Of a DNA stretch of 64,000 nucleotides, positions 10,251-19,346 are shown piece after piece. The position numbers were made by a program, and so were the translations under genes. This stretch comes from Paenibacillus graminis (GTDB lineage: Bacteria > Bacillota > Bacilli > Paenibacillales > Paenibacillaceae): contig NZ_CP009287.1 in assembly GCF_000758705.1 (NCBI RefSeq), positions 3,782,001 to 3,846,000 on the forward strand, in the 5' to 3' direction. The first letter of the stretch is position 1. Each line of letters starts with the position of its first letter. The notes beneath the pieces are model-generated. The model was not told where the DNA came from, searched no databases, and saw nothing but the letters and a program-made list of their open reading frames with translations.

Positions 10251-10889
10251 TTATATGTCTTTTTTAACAAAAATCCGTATCGAGATCAGATATGAGCAGT
10301 AGAGCAGAAACAGATAGGCCACAGCGCTGATAACCCATAATACGATATTGTCCGTGGTTCCTGTGTTTATCCAGCCGAGAAGTCCGGGGAGCTTTGTAGT
10401 TATTATGGGAGTTGCAGTGAAGCCGAGCATGACCGCCATCATGAAAATCATATTTACAATTTGCATCCCTTTTTGCCCCAGCCAGTAGTATAGCGGAAAG
10501 TAAAGCGCTGCAAGAAGCGGGAAGCAAGCGATGACAAGCAATAAATCTCTCCAGTTAATCGGTTCCAAGGTACGTCCTGTTGCAATCCCGGCCAGATAAA
10601 TTAACAGTGTACAGATCAGACTGATTACGGTATACGGCAGCAGACTTAAATATTTGGCCAGTACGAGCTGATGACGGGGCAGCGGCAGACTGACAAGGAA
10701 ACGCTGGTTATTATGCTGGACATCCAGGGAGCAGGCGTTCATCAGCATCAGCATCGAGGGGAACACTGCGGACACTACATAAGAATCCAGATTCGAATAA
10801 CCTATAACTATGTAAAATAGAAGCAGCAGCAACAGATATTTGCGCGTCAGGATAAAATCCTTGCGGATCAGATAGAACGAGCTATACAT
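10251..10889 (-). CDS. ABC-2 type transporter permease (YtrC/YtrD-like)
   Basis: A 212-residue integral membrane protein with about six hydrophobic segments and the look of ABC-2 permeases. The charged motif between helices, VSLPLPRHQLVLAKYLS, is the conserved coupling region of this family. The ATG at 10889 is preferred over the GTG at 10898 because AAGGAAG is about 10 bases upstream of the ATG but would nearly touch the GTG. It overlaps the ATPase gene by 8 bases and is the last gene of a GntR-ATPase-permease operon. In related operons these transporters respond to cell-envelope stress or lipid II-binding drugs. Confidence 0.88.
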   Translation of the reverse strand: MYSSFYLIRKDFILTRKYLLLLLLFYIVIGYSNLDSYVVSAVFPSMLMLMNACSLDVQHNNQRFLVSLPLPRHQLVLAKYLSLLPYTVISLICTLLIYLAGIATGRTLEPINWRDLLLVIACFPLLAALYFPLYYWLGQKGMQIVNMIFMMAVMLGFTATPIITTKLPGLLGWINTGTTDNIVLWVISAVAYLFLLYCSYLISIRIFVKKDI

Positions 10890-11751
10890 GAGCTTCACTT
10901 CCTTTTACGGTAAAATACATGATCTCCTCCAGCGTAGGAATCTCGCAAATGGCAGTATCCTTGAAATAGCGTTCCCCTTCCACCCTGTTGCCGATCAGCC
11001 CTTCAAAACCCACTCCGCTTTCGCGGATCCCGATGAACCAGCGCCGGACGTCCCGGTCAAGCAGTTCCTTCCCGCCTTTAACCAGCAGGTACTTCTCTGT
11101 GAGCGTCTCCTTCATTTCGTTAAAGACAAGGCGTCCCTCATTAATAAAAACAATATAATCTGCAATCCGGTCCAGATCCGCGGTGTTATGTGTGGAGAAC
11201 ACAATCGACTTTTTTTCATCCTGGATGTGCTCACTGAGCAGTTCCAGCAGCTCCCTGCGGAAAATCGGGTCCAGCCCTGAAGTGGGCTCATCCATAATCA
11301 GCAGATCCGCTCCATGTGACAGGGCAACCGCAAGCGAGAATTTGATTTTCATCCCTTTAGACAGATCCTTGATCTTCTTGCCTGGCGGGAGCTTGAATTT
11401 CTCCTGGTACTTCTGGTATGTATTCTCATCCCAGCGTGTATAAAAGGGGGCGGTGACCCGTTTCATATCTTTGACCGTAAGGTTCTCGTAATAGATATTT
11501 TCATCGGACACATAGCCAATCCGGTCCTTGTTCGCCGCTTGATGCAGCAAGTGGTTCTGCCCGAACAGCTGAATTTCGCCCTGGTCGGGAAAGACCATGC
11601 CCATAATCATTTTGATGAGGCTTGTTTTGCCTGCCCCATTCGGACCGATCAGCCCCGTGATATACCCTTCCTTGATGCCAACCGTAATATCGCGCAATTC
11701 AAATCGGTCGTAGCTTTTACACAAACCCTCCAGCTTAATGACTTCACTCAT
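10882..11751 (-). CDS. ABC transporter ATP-binding protein (YtrB-like)
   Basis: A 289-residue ATPase with Walker A GPNGAGKT near residue 37, the signature LSKGMKIK in place of LSGGQ, Walker B LLIMDEPTSGLDP and the switch histidine in STHNTADLD. The LSKGM signature is typical of the YtrB/EcsA-like exporter class. The C-terminal extension of about 80 residues is also normal for that class. Its ATG overlaps the stop codon of the GntR gene by 4 bases. It should power the small ABC-2 permease encoded downstream. Confidence 0.92.
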   Translation of the reverse strand: MSEVIKLEGLCKSYDRFELRDITVGIKEGYITGLIGPNGAGKTSLIKMIMGMVFPDQGEIQLFGQNHLLHQAANKDRIGYVSDENIYYENLTVKDMKRVTAPFYTRWDENTYQKYQEKFKLPPGKKIKDLSKGMKIKFSLAVALSHGADLLIMDEPTSGLDPIFRRELLELLSEHIQDEKKSIVFSTHNTADLDRIADYIVFINEGRLVFNEMKETLTEKYLLVKGGKELLDRDVRRWFIGIRESGVGFEGLIGNRVEGERYFKDTAICEIPTLEEIMYFTVKGSEAHV

Positions 11752-12128
11752 TCTTTTTCCTCCTCATAGAGCAGCTTCAGCATTTCCGTGAGCTCGGTGT
11801 ATTCCATTCCCAAAAGCCTGCTCTCGTCGATAATCTCCTTCAGCTTCCCCTCCATAATCCGCAGCCGCTGTTCCCGGATGAATTCCTGATCTGCCCCGGA
11901 TACAAACGATCCCTTGCCGACGATAGAGTTAATGAGCCCTTCCCGTTCCAGCTCTTCATATGCACGTTTGGTAGTGATCACGCTGATCTGCAGCTCTTTG
12001 GCAAGTTGGCGGATGGATGGCAAAGGCGTCCCGGAGACCAGTTCACCCTGCAGTATCAGTTGGCGGACCTGTCCTGCAATTTGGGCGTATATGGGCTCAC
12101 CGGAAGTACTTGATATCAATATGTTCAT
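11748..12128 (-). CDS. GntR family regulator, YtrA subfamily
   Basis: A 126-residue repressor with the GntR winged helix at about residues 8-78 (GTPLPSIRQLAKELQISVIT) and only a short C-terminal dimerisation helix pair. That short tail defines the YtrA subfamily. These proteins repress the ABC transporter operon they head. The gene overlaps the ATPase gene by 4 bases, and a 21-base inverted repeat lies about 40 bases upstream. Together with the two following genes it forms a compact YtrABC-like operon. Confidence 0.93.
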   Translation of the reverse strand: MNILISSTSGEPIYAQIAGQVRQLILQGELVSGTPLPSIRQLAKELQISVITTKRAYEELEREGLINSIVGKGSFVSGADQEFIREQRLRIMEGKLKEIIDESRLLGMEYTELTEMLKLLYEEEKE

Positions 12129-12166
12129 GTTGCAGCATCAGCACCTTCTGTGATTACTGTAATTAG

Positions 12167-12187
12167 TGTATATATGTAATATATACA
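12167..12187. promoter_or_regulatory. Operator of the GntR (YtrA-like) operon
   Basis: A perfect inverted repeat, TGTATATA and TATATACA with a 5-base centre (TGTAA), lies about 40 bases upstream of the GntR start codon. Its position and symmetry fit a YtrA-type operator. Repression is inferred from the family. Confidence 0.65.
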
Positions 12188-12311
12188 TTATTTATTTGCT
12201 TGTCAATACTGCCTTTAAGCAGGGTTATCACATTCATGTGCCGATTTCTCTCCCCATGCTGAACAGGCATAACCCGCCCGTTAAGTGGGTTGCAGCGAAA
12301 ATTCCGCACGC

Positions 12312-12333
12312 AAAAAAGCCTGATTTCTCAGGC
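12312..12333 (-). terminator. Intrinsic terminator after the alpha-galactosidase gene
   Basis: On the minus strand GCCTGA-GAAA-TCAGGC is followed directly by six T residues. It lies 30 bases downstream of the stop codon at 12363. Confidence 0.85.
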
Positions 12334-12362
12334 CTTCACCGCTTCAGATCTGTTGTCCAGTA

Positions 12363-13661
12363 CTATTTAAACTCTGGAAGCCATGTGCCATGAGCAGCTA
12401 TCAAGTCGTTGCACATGGCTACAATATCATCCATCGACAGCTCGGCGGATGTGTGCGGGTCCAGCATTGCCGCGTGATAGATATGCTCCTTTTTGCCTGT
12501 AATAGCCGCTTCAATGGTCAGCAGCTGCGTATTAATATTCGTGCGGTTCAGTGCAGCGCATTGCGGCGGCAGATCGCCAACATAAGTGGGAGTGACTCCG
12601 CTGGCATCGACAAGACAAGGCACTTCAACGCAGGCTTCCCGCGGGAGATTCGTGATCAGTCCAGTGTTCAGCACATTGCCGCCGATTTTGAAAGGCACAT
12701 TGGTTTCGATCGCTTCAAGAATGTATGACGCATACTCATGGGAGCGTTCATGCTGCAGCGCTGTATCATGAACCAGTTCCTCGCGCATCTGCTTCCACTT
12801 ACTGATCTGCTCCACACACCGGCGCGGATATTCGTCCAGCGGAATTTGAAACCGTTCGATCAGCTCAGGATAGTTCCGTTTGATGAAATAGGGATGATAT
12901 TCCGCATTATGCTCTGAAGATTCCGTAATGTAATATCCGAATTTCAGCATCATTTCGTACCGTACCATATCATGATGGTGCTCTTGTTGCTTCTCAGCAG
13001 CCCGGCGCTTAATTTCCGGATACAGATCCTCCCCATCCTTCGTAACTTCCAGCAGCCAGGCCATATGATTAATCCCGGCGATCTTCGCCTGCACACCTGT
13101 CTGGTCCATTCCTAGCGCTTCGAATAAGCCGGGAATACAGTGCTGCACACTGTGGCACAACCCCACCGTCTGCACTCCGCCATACGTGTTCATTACATTA
13201 GTCAGTACTGCCATCGGGTTGGTATAGTTCAAGAAAAGAGCGTCCGGGCATACCTCACGGATATCTGCGGCAAAATCAAGCATAACCGGTATCGTGCGCA
13301 GGTTGCGGAAAATGCCGCCAATGCCGGCTGTATCTGCGATCGTCTGCCGAAGTCCGTATTTCTTAGGAATCTCAAAATCTGTAACCGTACATGGCTCATA
13401 GCCGCCGACCTGGATCGCATTGATCACGTACTTGGCACCGCGCAGCGCTTCCTTCCGGTCCGTGTAGGCCTTCACCATACATGTGCTGCCCGTACTGGCC
13501 TTGATATTGTTCAGCATCCTTCTGGAATCCTCAAGCCGCTCCAAATCTATGTCAAACAAAGCAAACTCAAAGCCCTGCAATGCAGCTGTCCCCATGCAGT
13601 CACCCAGCACATTCTTAGCAAAAACCGTACTCCCTGCACCGATAAATGTAATTTTAGACAT
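12363..13661 (-). CDS. melA: Glycoside hydrolase family 4 alpha-galactosidase
   Basis: A 432-residue NAD- and metal-dependent glycosidase of family GH4, which cleaves alpha-galactosides such as melibiose by an oxidation-elimination mechanism. The dinucleotide-binding loop is GAGSTVFAKN near residue 7. The metal-binding cysteine is in VGLCHSVQHC and the partner histidine in AGINHMAW. The CHSVQ form points to alpha-galactosidase rather than 6-phospho-beta-glucosidase (inference from family knowledge). Length is normal. The gene follows GAGGAGG, ends at its own terminator and is divergent from an AraC regulator, its probable activator. A -35 TTGTAC and a -10 TATTAA, 17 bases apart, are visible upstream. 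Confidence 0.93.
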   Translation of the reverse strand: MSKITFIGAGSTVFAKNVLGDCMGTAALQGFEFALFDIDLERLEDSRRMLNNIKASTGSTCMVKAYTDRKEALRGAKYVINAIQVGGYEPCTVTDFEIPKKYGLRQTIADTAGIGGIFRNLRTIPVMLDFAADIREVCPDALFLNYTNPMAVLTNVMNTYGGVQTVGLCHSVQHCIPGLFEALGMDQTGVQAKIAGINHMAWLLEVTKDGEDLYPEIKRRAAEKQQEHHHDMVRYEMMLKFGYYITESSEHNAEYHPYFIKRNYPELIERFQIPLDEYPRRCVEQISKWKQMREELVHDTALQHERSHEYASYILEAIETNVPFKIGGNVLNTGLITNLPREACVEVPCLVDASGVTPTYVGDLPPQCAALNRTNINTQLLTIEAAITGKKEHIYHAAMLDPHTSAELSMDDIVAMCNDLIAAHGTWLPEFK

Positions 13662-13831
13662 TACTGCTTCTCCTCCTCATTAGTTGCACTATTCATTAAT
13701 AAATATAGATGATAGCGTGTACAATGAATATGGAGAAAGACAAGAGAAGTATGGATAATTGTTGCATTTATGACTTTCCTGTTGTAGCCTGACAATAGTA
13801 GGTCTCAAGCTGATAATAAGGTGGACTGTCC

Positions 13832-14692
13832 ATGATTCCTGAACATTATGACTTTTACGCCGGATTCAATCTGCTGCCAGAGGAGCAAGACCTTGCCGTT
13901 CTGTTCAGCGGCGAAGGCAAACCGTTTCCCGGCCATAAAATCGGACCCTCCGTACATGATTATTATCTGATCCATACCGTTTTGGCTGGCGAGGGCAGCT
14001 TTCAGAGCAGCACAGTCACGCAGCAGTGCCGGAAGGGCGATACCTTTGTGATCTTCCCCGGTTCGCTTTTCAGCTATCAGGCGGATGTGCAAAACCCCTG
14101 GTATTATGCCTGGGTGGCGCTCCAAGGTACAGGTGTATCCGGACTTCTCTCCGATATCGGCATAACGAAGGAACGGCCCCTGCTGCATACAGAGAATATA
14201 TCCGAGCTGCACCGCTTGTACGAACGAACCCGCTTGTGCTTCAAGCAGTCTGCCTATCCCCGCCTGGAGAGTCTGGAGGCCTCCGGCTGGACAAGGCTAT
14301 TGCTCCACCATTTCGGGCAGGATAACCTTGCCCTTCTGCCTGCCAGGCCTAAGGAACTGCCTGAAATCATTGACCGGCAGATTGACCAGGCAATCCGCTG
14401 GATCTCGCTGCAGTTCCATCAGCAGATCAGCATTGATCATATGGCTGCTACGCTCGGTTACCATCGTGCGCATCTTTCCAAAGCTTTTAAACAAAAAACA
14501 GGTCTGTCCCCCAAGCAGTATCTGCTGAAAATGCGGATGGACAAAGCCAAAAGCCTGCTCTCCGGTACGCTCACAATTGATCAGGTGGCTTCATCCGTAG
14601 GTTTCAACGATGCCCTGTATTTCTCCAGGCAGTTCCGCAAATTCAGCGGCATGTCGCCCAGTGAATACCGCTCGTTGCTGTGGCAGGAATAG
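13832..14692 (+). CDS. AraC family transcriptional regulator
   Basis: A 286-residue activator with an N-terminal cupin-like sugar-binding domain (about residues 20-160) and a C-terminal pair of AraC helix-turn-helix motifs (about 185-284). The second motif contains the hallmark DALYFSRQFRKFSGMSPSEYR. The ATG follows AAGGTGG. It is transcribed away from the alpha-galactosidase gene across a 170-base gap. Local control of that gene by an alpha-galactoside is the simplest reading. Similar divergent pairs are common in Paenibacillus. Confidence 0.93.
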   Translation: MIPEHYDFYAGFNLLPEEQDLAVLFSGEGKPFPGHKIGPSVHDYYLIHTVLAGEGSFQSSTVTQQCRKGDTFVIFPGSLFSYQADVQNPWYYAWVALQGTGVSGLLSDIGITKERPLLHTENISELHRLYERTRLCFKQSAYPRLESLEASGWTRLLLHHFGQDNLALLPARPKELPEIIDRQIDQAIRWISLQFHQQISIDHMAATLGYHRAHLSKAFKQKTGLSPKQYLLKMRMDKAKSLLSGTLTIDQVASSVGFNDALYFSRQFRKFSGMSPSEYRSLLWQE

Positions 14693-14706
14693 ACGTGCTT
14701 GCCAAT

Positions 14707-15321
14707 TTATACGGTACGTTCTTTCCTCCGCCGCACCAGCCATAGAATAATCAGTAGAACGACAGCTCCGCAAATGGCATAACTAACCGGACGCATGTAC
14801 TCCTCAACGATTGTCCACTTGTCTCCCAGGCGGTAGCCCAGATAGACCAGCGCGATATTCCAGGGCAAAGAGCCAAGTGTGGTAAAAAAGATAAACTTCC
14901 AAGTCTTCATTCCGGCGATTCCGGCAGGCAAAGAGATGAAGGTGCGGATAAACGGCAGCATTCGGGTGAACAATACGGTCCCCTCCCCGTAACGGTCGAA
15001 CCAGCGCTGGGACTGCTCCAGGTGACGGGAGTTAAAGAAAATATACTTCCCATACTTCTCGAGCAGTTTTCTGCCGCCATGCATCCCTACATAGAAAGCT
15101 GCAATCGAACCCGTCAGATTACCGAGCACCCCGGCAGCCACCACCTCTGGAAAAGACAACGTTCCCCTGGCAATCAGCAGCCCTCCGCTGAGCATGATGA
15201 CCTCGCTAGGAATGGGAATACAGGCGCTCTCCAGCATCATCCCGATCCAGATCCCCCAGATTCCCAGTGTACTAACAAGATCTAGAGCAGCATCGGTTAT
15301 AGCGTTCAAAATTTGGTGCAT
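14707..15321 (-). CDS. DedA family membrane protein
   Basis: A 204-residue protein of the DedA/SNARE-associated (VTT) family. Hallmarks include ESACIPIPSEVIMLSGG near the N terminus, GSIAAFYVGMHGG and the FTRMLPFIRTFISLPAGIAGM segment. Members act as lipid scramblases or flippases, for example for undecaprenyl phosphate or phosphatidylethanolamine; which of these applies here is unknown. The ATG follows GGAGGGA. It lies 50 bases downstream of a two-component kinase gene on the same strand and may be co-transcribed with it. Confidence 0.93.
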   Translation of the reverse strand: MHQILNAITDAALDLVSTLGIWGIWIGMMLESACIPIPSEVIMLSGGLLIARGTLSFPEVVAAGVLGNLTGSIAAFYVGMHGGRKLLEKYGKYIFFNSRHLEQSQRWFDRYGEGTVLFTRMLPFIRTFISLPAGIAGMKTWKFIFFTTLGSLPWNIALVYLGYRLGDKWTIVEEYMRPVSYAICGAVVLLIILWLVRRRKERTV

Positions 15322-15370
15322 GCTATCCCTCCCTATCCTACCTTATTGCTCAGCTTACACTTCAGAACCC

Positions 15371-16789
15371 TCAATTGGACTTAGGCCTTTGCACAATAGG
15401 AAAAGTGAGTGTTACCGCCGTTCCTTGCCCTGCCTTGCTGGCTATTGCAATGCTGCCGCCGTATTTTGCAACCAGGCGTTCTGCGATAGCCAGCCCCAGG
15501 CCGCTGCCTCCTTGTCCCCGGCTCCTGGACTTGTCCACACGATAGAAACGTTGGAACACAAAAGGCAGATCATCCTCAGGCACTCCAATTCCGCTGTCTT
15601 CGACACGGATCTGAACCTGTGATCGCACCACAACTCCATCCAATTGGATGACCCGCAGCGCTCCGGAGTATTTAACTGCATTATCCAGGAGGATCAGCAG
15701 AATTTGTTCCAGGTGATTCGGCACGATGTGCACGACTACATCCTCCAGCTCATTGAGATTCTGGGTAATCTCGAAATCGGAATGCAGCAGGGCAAAATTC
15801 CGCAGGGTGTAAAGCAGGGTATCCAGAACTACACAGGGGAAATCGTACTGCTCCCTGCTGTTCTCCTCGGCCCGGGTAAGCTCCAGCAGTTCATTGACAA
15901 TCCCCTTCAGCCGGCCCAGCTCCTGCACAGATACATTCAGCGACTCTTCAAGTATTGCCGGATCATGTTTACCCCAGCGGTTAAGCATTGAAATATGTCC
16001 TTCGATAATGGAAATCGGAGTCCGCAATTCGTGGGAGGCATCTTGGGCGAACTGTTTCTGGTTGTAAAAGGAGGTTTCAAGCTGATCCATCAGATCATTA
16101 AAAACTCTCGCAAGCTGTGCCAGCTCATCATTATTGCTGCCCGGGACACCCACCCTTTCCTGCAGCCCGTTTTGCTTAATGCTTATCATGGTGTCGCTTA
16201 ACGATTGAATTGGCCGCAGCAGCAGCCGGGACAGAAAGACGCCGCCGGCAGCACTAATGACAATGGCTCCAAGCCAGCCGGCAATCATAACACCCAACAG
16301 CATATCGCTTAGCTGATCTGAGCTTTCCAGGTTGTTCACGATCTCAATCGTGCCTGTGAAATTGGCTGTCTGCAGCGGACTACGGATCAGCAGCAGATGT
16401 TCTTCCTCATGCCAGACACTGGTTGTAGTGGTTTTAACAGCTGCCTGTGGCTGGACCCAATCCTCTGGCAGCTGATCTGATACAGTTAATATCGGGGTTC
16501 CAACAGCATTCAGAATGCGGATCATCTGATGGCTCTCATTGATGCTTTCGATAAAAGAACGGCTGCCCGCAATCCTGTTATCCATTCCGCTCTCTGCCCT
16601 GAAATACTCCTGAATTTCTTCCACATTCTTTTGGATCGCATTCTGGTTCTGGTGTAACATCCAGTGGTTAATTACAAAATATTGCACCCCGTTATAACCG
16701 AGAAACAGCACGCACAACAATACGGAGGACCAGATGGCCAGCTTCCAGCGGACCGACAGCCGAGAGAGAAGTGCAGTGAGCCTGCTCAT
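15371..16789 (-). CDS. Sensor histidine kinase (HAMP/HisKA type, YkoH-like)
   Basis: A 472-residue membrane kinase. It has a transmembrane helix at about residues 16-35, an extracellular sensor of about 130 residues, a second helix at about 165-190 and a HAMP linker. The phosphoacceptor histidine is in DASHELRTPISII. ATPase motifs are LLDNAVKYS, VEDSGIGVPEDD and GGSGLGLAI. Its ATG overlaps the stop of the upstream response regulator (ATGA). The signal is unknown. Resemblance to B. subtilis YkoH is an impression from domain layout and sequence, not a database result. Confidence 0.92.
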   Translation of the reverse strand: MSRLTALLSRLSVRWKLAIWSSVLLCVLFLGYNGVQYFVINHWMLHQNQNAIQKNVEEIQEYFRAESGMDNRIAGSRSFIESINESHQMIRILNAVGTPILTVSDQLPEDWVQPQAAVKTTTTSVWHEEEHLLLIRSPLQTANFTGTIEIVNNLESSDQLSDMLLGVMIAGWLGAIVISAAGGVFLSRLLLRPIQSLSDTMISIKQNGLQERVGVPGSNNDELAQLARVFNDLMDQLETSFYNQKQFAQDASHELRTPISIIEGHISMLNRWGKHDPAILEESLNVSVQELGRLKGIVNELLELTRAEENSREQYDFPCVVLDTLLYTLRNFALLHSDFEITQNLNELEDVVVHIVPNHLEQILLILLDNAVKYSGALRVIQLDGVVVRSQVQIRVEDSGIGVPEDDLPFVFQRFYRVDKSRSRGQGGSGLGLAIAERLVAKYGGSIAIASKAGQGTAVTLTFPIVQRPKSN

Positions 16790-17457
16790 TTGCGGATCAC
16801 GTATCCCAAACCGCGCAGGGTCTGTACGATGCTGGGCTCTCCGGGTGTGTCAATTTTACCTCTCAAATAGCTGATATACACGTCCACTACCTTCATATCC
16901 ACATCTGTTTCATAGCCCCATACCGACTCCATCAGCTTCTCACGGGTCATCACACGCCCCATATTCTGCATCAATACCAGCAGGATATCAAACTCACGTT
17001 TGGTTAGATCAAGCACTTCACCGCCTTTGGTAAGCGTCCGGCCCAGAGGGTCCAACTGAAGATCCTGACACACCAGCAGTTGCCCCTGACACAGTGAACC
17101 TGCTCTCCGCAAAAGCGATCTCATACGTGCCAGCAGTTCCTCTATTGCAAACGGTTTGGCAATGTAATCATCCGCTCCGCTGTCCAGTCCGTTAATTTTA
17201 TCAGACAATCCATCCCGGGCTGTAATCATAATGACCGGAGTCTGCTTCTCCAGACGGAGACGCCGGCACAGCTCTATTCCATTTAGCCCTGGAAGCATCA
17301 GATCAAGCAAAATCAAATCCCAGGTTTCCTCCAACGCAAGCCTCAGACCGGCTAGCCCGTCCTGTACCAGTGTTACCGAATAAGACACATGCTGCAGCTC
17401 CAGCTCGATGAAACGGGCCAAATTCTTCTCGTCCTCAATCAATAATATTCTGTTCAT
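16786..17457 (-). CDS. OmpR family response regulator (YkoG-like)
   Basis: A 223-residue response regulator. The receiver domain starts MNRILLIEDEKNLARFIE, has its phosphoacceptor aspartate in LILLDLMLPGLNG, and is followed by an OmpR winged helix. The start is set at the ATG at 17457 because the receiver fold begins there; an upstream in-frame extension of 15 residues has no family counterpart. It pairs with the kinase gene it overlaps, and DedA may belong to the same transcript. Confidence 0.93.
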   Translation of the reverse strand: MNRILLIEDEKNLARFIELELQHVSYSVTLVQDGLAGLRLALEETWDLILLDLMLPGLNGIELCRRLRLEKQTPVIMITARDGLSDKINGLDSGADDYIAKPFAIEELLARMRSLLRRAGSLCQGQLLVCQDLQLDPLGRTLTKGGEVLDLTKREFDILLVLMQNMGRVMTREKLMESVWGYETDVDMKVVDVYISYLRGKIDTPGEPSIVQTLRGLGYVIRK

Positions 17458-17580
17458 AAGCAATCCTCTCCGGGTCATTCCATTCATCCCGTTCCCTTGC
17501 ATACAGGCACAACTAAGTGTAACTCGCGTTCCTTAAAGAATCATTAATTTATGGATTATGGCTAGAAAAAGCAGCTTACA

Positions 17581-17961
17581 AAGAATGTCGTTTGAATTAC
17601 GCAACAAAGATGGATGATGATAGAATGATATTGAAACGGAATCTTACCTTTTGCTGAAGCCGGGAAGCCGCCGCTTAGTGAGAGTATCCTGCTTACCCCA
17701 TACACCGAGAAGGACTCCCCTCGTGATAAACAGTCTATACTGGATAAACGGGCAAGAACAACAGAGGGTGAAATCATCAATGTGCCAGCGGCTGAGCTAG
17801 CAGCAGCGTGTGCGCGTGCTGAAGGAGAAGCTAAAGGGGAAGCTGAAGCTAAAAAAGAAGTGGCCAGAAAACTGCTTGCTCTAGAAGTTGATCTTGCTGT
17901 AATAGCCGAAGCATCGGGCCTATCAGAGGAGGAGATTAGGACATTAAAACCATTGCAATAA
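17581..17961 (+). pseudogene. Deleted Rpn-family (PD-(D/E)XK nuclease/transposase) pseudogene
   Basis: From 17635 to 17961 one frame is open without a proper start. It encodes pieces of an Rpn-type recombination-promoting nuclease. The N-terminal motif LPFAEAGKPPLSE, then YTEKDSPRDKQSILDKRART and TEGEIIN, match the start of these proteins. The sequence then jumps to the C-terminal signature: a Glu/Ala/Lys-rich helix, ARKLLA, and a SGLSEEEI end. About two thirds of the gene, including most of the nuclease core, is missing, and the upstream part (MDDDRMILKR) is frameshifted. This is a relic of a mobile or recombination gene. Confidence 0.65.
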
Positions 17962-17964
17962 AAA

Positions 17965-17991
17965 AAGAGCCCCATAGCCTCGGCTCTTCTT
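17965..17991 (+). terminator. Terminator behind the Rpn pseudogene
   Basis: Arms AAGAGCC and GGCTCTT flank a 10-base loop and are followed by CTT. It lies directly after the pseudogene stop codon. Confidence 0.6.
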
Positions 17992-18043
17992 AACTAGATC
18001 AGCCATCAAAGGCGTTATCCCTAAAAAATCTACAAACGCATAC

Positions 18044-18075
18044 AAAAAGGAGCATCGGGGGAAATGCTCCTTTTT
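18044..18075. terminator. Symmetrical intrinsic terminator
   Basis: AAAAAGGAGCAT and ATGCTCCTTTTT form a perfect 12-bp stem with an 8-base loop. The A/T runs make it functional on both strands. It can serve the pseudogene side and the grpB-like gene on the other strand. Confidence 0.75.
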
Positions 18076-18253
18076 GCCTTGCAACTTCAGTCGGTTGAGG
18101 TGATCATTGGGTCAAATTGAAACCCAAACTTATATCTATAATTTACCATCAAACTCACATAAATACAAGTAATTCCTATGAATGGAATCTAAATGGTTTA
18201 TTAAAGAGCTTCTCTCACCTGCTCAACTTGTACATGTAGGGGAAGCAGATTAT

Positions 18254-18787
18254 TTAAATCATATGTCCAGCCTTCCTCAGAATAGAATGCACTACTTCTG
18301 TTTTCCCCTCGCAGTAAGCATCGATGTTATCCCGGAACTGCTCGCTAAGCTTCAGCTTCACTTCCTCATATTCCCTGGCGGCTGCCGGATTGACCCTCAT
18401 ATAATCTCGCAATGCAATATGCTCCAGATACCCTTTGCCATCCTTGGGGCACACGTACAGATGATATTTCATGAAGCCGTCTTCCTGTTCTCGCCGGAAT
18501 GCTTCCCTGCCCTCAATTCCAAGATTACCCTGATGAACATATCCATGCTGGCTTAACCTTTGAACAATCTCCGGGAAATTCCCGTAGCTTTCCATTACCA
18601 AGTCAATATCGATGATGGGCTTCGCCGACAATCCCTCGACGGAGGTGCTGCCGACATGTTCGGCAGCGATAATTAAATCCCCGGTGATTTCCAGTAAAAA
18701 ATCGCGCAGTCTGATGAATTCCTTCTTCCATGCGGGATCATAAGGAACCACTTCGACAATTTTAGTTTTTTCAGCGATGTTCTTCAC
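18254..18787 (-). CDS. GrpB family protein (nucleotidyltransferase-like fold)
   Basis: A 177-residue member of the GrpB/UPF0157 family, built on a nucleotidyltransferase-like fold. The core motif is EHVGSTSVEGLSAKPIIDID at about residues 42-61, with the GST and the two aspartates intact. The family's biochemical role is not established. The start is uncertain: the GTG at 18787 sits only one base after AAGGAG, and no better-spaced ATG, GTG or TTG occurs before the conserved domain. It stands alone on the minus strand. Confidence 0.88.
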   Translation of the reverse strand: MKNIAEKTKIVEVVPYDPAWKKEFIRLRDFLLEITGDLIIAAEHVGSTSVEGLSAKPIIDIDLVMESYGNFPEIVQRLSQHGYVHQGNLGIEGREAFRREQEDGFMKYHLYVCPKDGKGYLEHIALRDYMRVNPAAAREYEEVKLKLSEQFRDNIDAYCEGKTEVVHSILRKAGHMI

Positions 18788-18961
18788 CCTCCTTGCATTT
18801 TATCAAATAACCCATGGTTGTATTAGCAAATAAATTATAGCAGCACCACTCGCACGGAGACTACATCAATACCCTATATTCCAGTATCGAGAAGAACTGA
18901 AAGCCCGGATAAAATACAAAACACAGTCTCATACTAAGTTTCAGAGATGGAGGTGAACGTC

Positions 18962-19132
18962 ATGCCCAAAAACAGTGCAGATTCCAAATACGACCGCGCC
19001 AATAACCGTGCGGACAAGAAAAATAATCAGCAGAATCACGATCATCTCACCGAGGAGCCTCAAATGGTGAGCAACAATAAAGCCGCTGACTATGTGCCAA
19101 GCTTAAACGGAGTTACTAAAAATGAAACTTAG
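18962..19132 (+). CDS. Small hydrophilic protein, 56 residues
   Basis: Starting at the ATG at 18962, which follows GGAGGTGA by 5-6 bases, this encodes a strongly hydrophilic Asn/Lys/Asp-rich peptide (RANNRADKKNNQQNHDH). It has no hydrophobic core and is probably disordered. The composition resembles small spore-associated or desiccation-type proteins, but no family motif is present. The excellent ribosome binding site argues that it is real. No function is proposed. Confidence 0.6.
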   Translation: MPKNSADSKYDRANNRADKKNNQQNHDHLTEEPQMVSNNKAADYVPSLNGVTKNET

Positions 19133-19192
19133 TTGACAAATACAAACAGCATCGCCGTTCTTATGGAAGGACGGGCACCGGTTCAGCGAAAG

Positions 19193-19232
19193 CTGCACTT
19201 TCGTCCAACAGCGACGCAGGTGCAGTTTTTTT
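19193..19232 (+). terminator. Probable terminator after the small hydrophilic protein
   Basis: Arms CTGCAC and GTGCAG, with inner pairing CGTC/GACG, are followed by seven T residues. It lies 60 bases after the stop codon. Confidence 0.6.
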
Positions 19233-19346
19233 CATAGGTGCGCAGATTAGATTATATTCGACAATATTATTGAGGTCATGAGCCTGATTTTGTAGTAAAA
19301 TTGAAGAAATATCCGTTTCTGGTCTTCTATCAGGAGGTGAATACGA

